IMG/VR virus record: IMGVR_UViG_3300035670_000238
Coordinates: 1-58,981 of that record
Origin: a virus
DNA length: 58,981 nucleotides
Strand: one strand, 5' to 3'
The notes under the pieces are model-generated. The model ran no database searches. It saw nothing but the letters and a program-made list of their open reading frames with translations, and had not been told where the DNA came from. Shown piece after piece: positions 55,285 through 58,981 of the stretch. The position numbers and the translations under genes are program-made. Within the stretch, counting starts at the first letter, position 1. Every line of letters starts with the position of its first letter.

Positions 55285-56145
55285 TATGAGGGCGAATTGA
55301 AGAACCAAGGCGACACCATCCGCATCCGTCTCGCCCCGACGATCAGCATTTCTGATTACACGGCTGGTATGAACCTGAACTACGAGGTTCCGACCCCGAT
55401 TTATCAGGACATGCAAGTCAACAAGGGCAAGTATTTCGGTGTTCAGGTCAACGATGTTCTGGCGTATCAGTCGGACATGAACCTCATGAACATGTTCACC
55501 GAGGACGCGGCCAAGCAGTTGAAGATCCAGATCGAGAACGAGGTCTTCTTCAACTCCTTCGTCACCGAAGGCCCGGATGCTGCGAACAAGGGTGCGTCGG
55601 CTGGTGCGATCTCCGCTGCCTATAACCTCGGTACGGACACCACTCCGATCGATCAGGCAACGCCCGAGAACGTCCTGAAGGCAATCCTGCGTATGTCGAC
55701 GGTTCTGGACGAGCAGAACGTGCCGGAAGACGGCCGTTGGCTGGTTCTGAGCCCGTTTGACCGCCATCTCCTGATGCAGTCGAACCTTGCGCAAGCCTAC
55801 TTCACCGGTGACTCGTCTAGCACGATCCGTACTGGCAAGATCGGTATGATCGACCGCTTCACGGTCTACGTGTCGAACCTGCTCCCGCGTGGCGCTGCTG
55901 GTAAGGCGTTGGTGGCTGGTTTGTCTGACACCGCGACGGGTGCGGCGGTTGCGAGCGCTAAGGCACGTCGTGTGATGATGGCCGGTACCAAGGCTGCGGT
56001 TTCGTTTGCGATGACCGTAAACAAGACTGAGCCCCTGCGTAACCAGACCGACTTCGGCGATATCGTCCGGGGTCTGGCGGTGTATGGTCGCAAGACTGTC
56101 AAGCCGCAGGCTCTGGTTCTGGCTCAAGTTGGTTCGGCGACCTGA
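55285..56145 (+). CDS. Major capsid protein, exon 2 (codons 48-333)
   Basis: Continues NTD | YEGELKNQGDTIRIR ... and contains TISISDYTAGMNLNYEVPTP, the beta-rich P-domain region VDDVLAYQ-type stretch and the C-terminal domain ending LVLAQVGSAT. The pattern ANTDYEGEIKxxGDxIRIR-x-x-P-x-ITIxDY is typical of P22-type coat proteins. Alone, an ORF would be called from TTG 55297, but this is the middle of the protein. It is the main virion component. Confidence 0.93.
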   Translation, partial: YEGELKNQGDTIRIRLAPTISISDYTAGMNLNYEVPTPIYQDMQVNKGKYFGVQVNDVLAYQSDMNLMNMFTEDAAKQLKIQIENEVFFNSFVTEGPDAANKGASAGAISAAYNLGTDTTPIDQATPENVLKAILRMSTVLDEQNVPEDGRWLVLSPFDRHLLMQSNLAQAYFTGDSSSTIRTGKIGMIDRFTVYVSNLLPRGAAGKALVAGLSDTATGAAVASAKARRVMMAGTKAAVSFAMTVNKTEPLRNQTDFGDIVRGLAVYGRKTVKPQALVLAQVGSAT

Positions 56146-56154
56146 TCGTGATCA

Positions 56155-56172
56155 CGGGGGCTTCGGCCCCCG
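56155..56172 (+). terminator. Hairpin after capsid gene (attenuator-like)
   Basis: CGGGGGC (56155-56161) pairs with GCCCCCG (56166-56172) around a UUCG tetraloop. It is strong but lacks a T-run (GCTTATC follows), so it may partially terminate or protect the mRNA 3' end and set capsid above downstream genes. Confidence 0.55.
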
Positions 56173-56191
56173 GCTTATCTAGGAGATTGAT

Positions 56192-56560
56192 ATGCCTAAT
56201 GTGACTTCGTACGGCCGCGTAGTTGGCGGCGTTACCACTGGCCTCACGGCTGGTACCACCCAGACGGCTGCTGGCGCTACGGCTCTGACCGGCGCGATCA
56301 ACACCGTCACCGTTGTTGGCACTGACAACGACGGCGTCATTCTGCCCTCGGGCCGTGGTCAAGGTGATCGTGTAACGGTCGCCAACCTCGACGCGGGTCA
56401 GGACATCAAGTTGTACCCCAACACGGGCGGCACGATCAATGGCGCAGCGGCTAACACCCCGCTCGTCGTCGGTCAGCAGCAAGTGGTGGATTGTGTTCAA
56501 ATCGGTACCGATGGTCTGACTTGGATCGCCATTCTTGGCGCTGTCGCAACGCCTGCGTAA
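56192..56560 (+). CDS. Small Gly/Thr-rich virion protein, possible decoration protein (122 aa)
   Basis: The product is Gly/Thr/Ala/Val-rich and beta-patterned (TTGLTAGTTQTAAGATALTG, GTINGAAANTPLVVGQQQVV), lacking charged helices, like head decoration or spike-tip proteins encoded just after capsid. It has AGGAG before ATG. An 18-bp hairpin before and a terminator after it suggest separately tuned, high expression. Confidence 0.6.
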   Translation: MPNVTSYGRVVGGVTTGLTAGTTQTAAGATALTGAINTVTVVGTDNDGVILPSGRGQGDRVTVANLDAGQDIKLYPNTGGTINGAAANTPLVVGQQQVVDCVQIGTDGLTWIAILGAVATPA

Positions 56561-56566
56561 TAGGCG

Positions 56567-56596
56567 AGTGGAGGGGGTAACACCCCTCCACTTTAT
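56567..56596 (+). terminator. Rho-independent terminator after the 56192 gene
   Basis: AGTGGAGGGG (56567-56576) pairs with CCCCTCCACT (56583-56592) around a 6-nt loop, followed by TTATT. Read-through must occur for the genes after it unless they have their own promoter; none was found. Confidence 0.7.
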
Positions 56597-56608
56597 TCGG
56601 AGCACTTC

Positions 56609-56869
56609 ATGACTCTTGACGATATTCTGGCCCACACCAAAGGCGAGATCCTCGCCAACAAAGCAACCGCCATCATCGATGGGGTGTACACCGTTCTAGC
56701 TGTTGTCGAAGGCTCGGAATGGGTATTGACGGAAGCAGGACGCGCTGCGGAAGCCGAACTTTCGAACGTGTTGGCACAGAAGCCTCGCAAAACCAAAAGC
56801 ATGCTGGTAGAATCACAAGTGGCTGTGTCTGAGCCCGCACTGGGGCTCCAACCCCAAGGGACGCCATGA
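56609..56869 (+). CDS. Small head-region protein of unknown function (86 aa)
   Basis: The product begins MTLDDILAHTKGEILANKAT, has a beta-hairpin-like VYTVLAVVEGSEWVLTEAG and a Pro-rich end (ALGLQPQGTP). Its place between the decoration-like gene and connector genes suggests a head-completion or accessory role, but no motif is recognised. It overlaps the next gene by 4 bp. Confidence 0.6.
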   Translation: MTLDDILAHTKGEILANKATAIIDGVYTVLAVVEGSEWVLTEAGRAAEAELSNVLAQKPRKTKSMLVESQVAVSEPALGLQPQGTP

Positions 56870-57498
56870 AAGCTCTGAGCGCATTCTTTCCGCGTATCCT
56901 GCCGTACCTACCGGGCTGCTCGGAGCCGCTTGCTGAGCAAGCGTTGCGGAATGCCGCTATAGAGTTCTGTGAAGCTGCACAGGTTCTCCGACAGGACCTC
57001 GACCCGTTCAACACGGTCGCGAACGTCTTTCAATACGACCTAGACCCCCCGACGAACCAGCACGACATCTGCCGTGTGTTCAGTGTCATCCTCGATGACA
57101 TCTACTCGTTGCAGGGGGTCCCAGTCGAGGCCGTTCGTACTGTTCCTCAGACCAATTCCCTTCCCCGTGGGTTCTATACTGACCGCACGGACTCGCTGCT
57201 TACGCTCAGGCTGACGCCCACGCCTGACAAAGCCTATGCAGCCGTTGTCAACGTCGCTCTGCGGCCGAAAATCACGGCAACGACGCTTGACGACGACCTT
57301 TACAATATCTGGATTGATCCGCTGGTGGCGATGACCATCTCCAAGCTGGCGCTTATTCCGGGTCAACCATTCACCAATCCCGGCCTTGCACGTTACATGG
57401 AAGAGGCCGCAGCCCGTCAGACAGTGAGTTCTCGCATCGAAGGCAACTATGGCCTTCTGCGTGGCTCCATGCGCGTGCGTACGCGCCCCTTCGCGTGA
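56866..57498 (+). CDS. Head-tail connector / adaptor protein (210 aa)
   Basis: The sequence MKALSAFFPRILPYLPGCSE ... EQALRNAAIEFCEAAQVLRQ matches a frequent podoviral adaptor family: a helical N-terminal domain with conserved AAIEFCE, then a beta-rich region (DSLLTLRLTPTPDKAYAAVV), then helices. Such proteins ring the portal exit. It overlaps its neighbour by 4 bp and is 8 bp before the DUF6682 gene. Confidence 0.72.
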   Translation: MKALSAFFPRILPYLPGCSEPLAEQALRNAAIEFCEAAQVLRQDLDPFNTVANVFQYDLDPPTNQHDICRVFSVILDDIYSLQGVPVEAVRTVPQTNSLPRGFYTDRTDSLLTLRLTPTPDKAYAAVVNVALRPKITATTLDDDLYNIWIDPLVAMTISKLALIPGQPFTNPGLARYMEEAAARQTVSSRIEGNYGLLRGSMRVRTRPFA

Positions 57499-57506
57499 GG
57501 TAACCC

Positions 57507-58208
57507 ATGGCTCTTACTGCTCAGTCCATCATTCGTCGTGCGGTTGAGACGCTGCAAGACACCACGTCGGTTCGTTGGCCGGTAAACGAGCTGGTTCGGT
57601 ACCTCAACGACGGTCAGCGAGAGGTTGTTCTCTATCGTCCTGACTCGATGGTCACCAACTCCACCATCACGTGTGTGGCGGGTACCAAGCAATCGCTTCC
57701 GGCTAACGGCGCGAAGCTGATCGAGGTCATTCGAAACGCTGCGGCTACGAGTGACAAGAAGGCCGTACGGATGATCAACCGAGAGATTCTCGATGCTCAG
57801 ACCTCTGGCTGGCACAACATCACTGGGTCGGTGAACATCCTGCACTTCATGTACGACCCGCGTGACCCGAAGGTCTTCTACGTTTATCCGCCTGCTACGA
57901 CTTTAGCGCAGTTGGATATCGTCTACTCGGCCTACCCCACCGACATCACTGAGCCTGCTGATGGCGCGCTCTATACGGCTGTCTCGGGCAACATCAGTCT
58001 GCCGGATATCTACGGCAACGTGCTGCTTGACTACATTCTGTATCGGGCGTACACCAAGGACAGTGCTTACGCTGGCAACGCGGCTCGTGCGCAGGCTCAC
58101 TATGCTGCCTTTGCCAACGCGCTGGGTATTGAGATCCGCGCCACCGTTTCCGTCGCACCCAACCCGGTTGATAATCCCAACCGTGGCACGATGACACAAG
58201 CCGCGTAA
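57507..58208 (+). CDS. DUF6682-like connector/tail protein (233 aa)
   Basis: The product opens MALTAQSIIRRAVETLQDTT with SVRWPVNELVRYLNDGQREV, characteristic of DUF6682, a family encoded next to head-tail adaptors. The middle has WHNITGSVNILHFMYDPRDP ... FYVYPPATTLAQLDIVYSAY and the C-terminus is helical. It probably belongs to the tail-neck complex. Ends 11 bp before the next gene. Confidence 0.75.
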   Translation: MALTAQSIIRRAVETLQDTTSVRWPVNELVRYLNDGQREVVLYRPDSMVTNSTITCVAGTKQSLPANGAKLIEVIRNAAATSDKKAVRMINREILDAQTSGWHNITGSVNILHFMYDPRDPKVFYVYPPATTLAQLDIVYSAYPTDITEPADGALYTAVSGNISLPDIYGNVLLDYILYRAYTKDSAYAGNAARAQAHYAAFANALGIEIRATVSVAPNPVDNPNRGTMTQAA

Positions 58209-58219
58209 GGACATGAGCA

Positions 58220-58555
58220 ATGGCCGAAAAGATCAGGCTTGTACAGGGTGATACAGGACCGCAGGTTCGTCTTACCTTCACCGATGAGACCTCTGGTGAC
58301 CCGACGGATCTGACGGGCGCTACGGGCACGCTGTACGTTCGGCTGGTGGGCAGTACGACGGTTGTCATCACTCGTGCGTTGTACATCAACCCAGCTACGG
58401 CCGTTGACGGTGTGGCGTATATCGTCTGGGGCGCTGGTGACCTTGACCAGCCGCCGGGTGACTACGAGGGTGAGGTTGAGATCATCCTTGGTACCGGCGA
58501 GAAGATCACGATCTTCGATCTGTTGAAGTTCAGGATCCGCGCGGACTTCACATGA
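58220..58555 (+). CDS. Beta-rich structural protein (111 aa)
   Basis: A beta-sandwich-like protein (VQGDTGPQVRLTFTDETSGD, GTLYVRLVGSTTVVITRALY, VAYIVWGAGDLDQPPGDYEG) with an Ig-like strand pattern, the layout of BppU/fibre N-terminal or tail accessory proteins (the 'QGDTGPxV..TLTDExxGxPxDLTGAT' start recurs in phage tail base proteins). It overlaps the next ATG by 4 bp. Confidence 0.72.
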   Translation: MAEKIRLVQGDTGPQVRLTFTDETSGDPTDLTGATGTLYVRLVGSTTVVITRALYINPATAVDGVAYIVWGAGDLDQPPGDYEGEVEIILGTGEKITIFDLLKFRIRADFT

Positions 58556-58981
58556 ACCTTGATGTTGTCTGGAAGAAGCTTGTAATCGATGCCGACAATG
58601 GGTCCATCGAGCTTGTTGCTTCGCCTGAATACGTCACGCTGGCTACCGAGGTAGGTCTCTTCATCTGGTTCATCTACAAGGAAGACACCGCCACGCTCAG
58701 TGACGGCACGGCGTTCTCGTTCGGCAAGCTTCTGACAGACACACCGTTCGTATCAGACGCACAGGCTCGTGCGTTCGGCAAGTACGCTGCTGACACCCTG
58801 ACCGCGATGGATGCGCGGACATTTGCGTTTGGTAAAGGCCTGTTCGACACCGCCGCTGCGACGGATGCACTGGCTAAGTCGATGGGCAAGTTATTGCCCG
58901 GAGAGACGGCTACAGCGCTGGATTCACCAGCCAAGACGTTCGGTAAGTTCTTGACGTCCACTGCAACGGTTACAGACGATC
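58552..58981 (+). CDS. FGK-repeat virion protein, N-terminal part (continues at 1)
   Basis: The ATG overlaps the previous stop. The start (MNLDVVWKKLVIDADNGSIE) is followed by several ~17-20 residue repeats with an FGK core (FSFGKLLTD, RAFGKYAAD, FAFGKGLFD, SMGKLLPGE, TFGKFLTS). The frame is open to the last base and continues into 1-362, giving 214 aa in total. It is followed by the fibre block, so a tail-accessory or fibre-attachment role is plausible. Confidence 0.78.
   Translation, partial: MNLDVVWKKLVIDADNGSIELVASPEYVTLATEVGLFIWFIYKEDTATLSDGTAFSFGKLLTDTPFVSDAQARAFGKYAADTLTAMDARTFAFGKGLFDTAAATDALAKSMGKLLPGETATALDSPAKTFGKFLTSTATVTDD
58835..58981. repeat. Terminal direct repeat, right copy
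   Basis: Same 147 bp as the window start with G at 58855 instead of A (position 21). This shows the sequence closes on itself; the unique unit is 58,834 bp. Confidence 0.95.

Noticed and set aside
54146-55300. Frameshift, pseudogene or intein explanation for the split capsid gene
   Set aside because: The break is not in frame as an intein would be, and exact P1/P10 pairing plus core motifs prove a group I intron.
55156-56127. Long minus-strand ORF (323 aa) opposite capsid exon 2
   Set aside because: Lies entirely antisense to the capsid exon, is Arg/His/Thr-rich as expected for complement of GC-rich coding DNA, and lacks a ribosome-binding site.

Overview
The window is an essentially complete tailed-phage genome, not a piece of a bacterial chromosome. 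The first 147 bases (1-147) recur at the end (58835-58981) with one mismatch, so the unit is about 58.83 kb and circular or terminally redundant. One gene runs across the ends (58552-58981 into 1-362). Every recognisable module is viral: small and large terminase, portal, scaffold, major capsid protein, connector proteins, fibres, lysis genes, ejection-type proteins and a DNA replication set. There is no tape-measure, sheath or long-tail gene and a large polyvalent ejection-like protein is present, so a podovirus-like virion is most likely. GH19 endolysin, GTA-type holin and strong sigma70-type promoters suggest a Gram-negative (proteobacterial) host; the host itself cannot be read from the sequence. 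No tRNA, CRISPR array, integrase, reverse transcriptase or phage RNA polymerase was found.

Layout. (A) 47.5-58.98 kb and 0-23.6 kb, plus strand, is the late region: terS, terL, a structural protein, portal, a ferritin-like small protein, scaffold, the major capsid gene split by a group I intron with a LAGLIDADG endonuclease, connector genes, a 214-aa FGK-repeat protein, a 1080-aa head-repeat fibre, a free-standing HNH nuclease, a five-gene lysis block (including a 27-aa membrane peptide), tail structural genes, a GNAT-like protein, an S74-type domain protein, a 2200-aa polyvalent protein (HExxH and ADP-ribosyltransferase domains), and six tiny, mostly lysine-rich ORFs. (B) 23.6-45.1 kb, minus strand, is the early/middle region: HNH, primase-helicase, candidate SSB, SNF2 helicase, VRR-NUC and PD-(D/E)XK nucleases, family A DNA polymerase, then about 35 small tightly overlapping genes including an Acb2/Tad1-type anti-defence candidate and a MoxR AAA+ / VWA-metallopeptidase-like / DUF3150-like cluster. 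(C) 45.1-47.5 kb is a mostly non-coding control region with an iteron array around an AT-rich core, a 7-bp tandem repeat, five ATGATAGTAG-type motifs and one 211-aa minus-strand gene.

How it fits together. The minus-strand early genes appear to be driven from strong promoters at 45181-45209 and 42574-42602. Seven copies of a TAATCCC-NN-GGGATTA palindrome lie mostly between these promoters and the start codons, defining a probable phage regulon. The iteron region at 45.2-46.0 kb is the best origin candidate. The late plus-strand genes start at terS and converge on the early genes at 23620/23621, where a strong hairpin lies inside the end of the convergent HNH gene. The best-supported unusual element is the 998-nt group I intron in the capsid gene: P1 and P10 pairings fix both splice sites to the base, and splicing restores a continuous 333-residue capsid protein.
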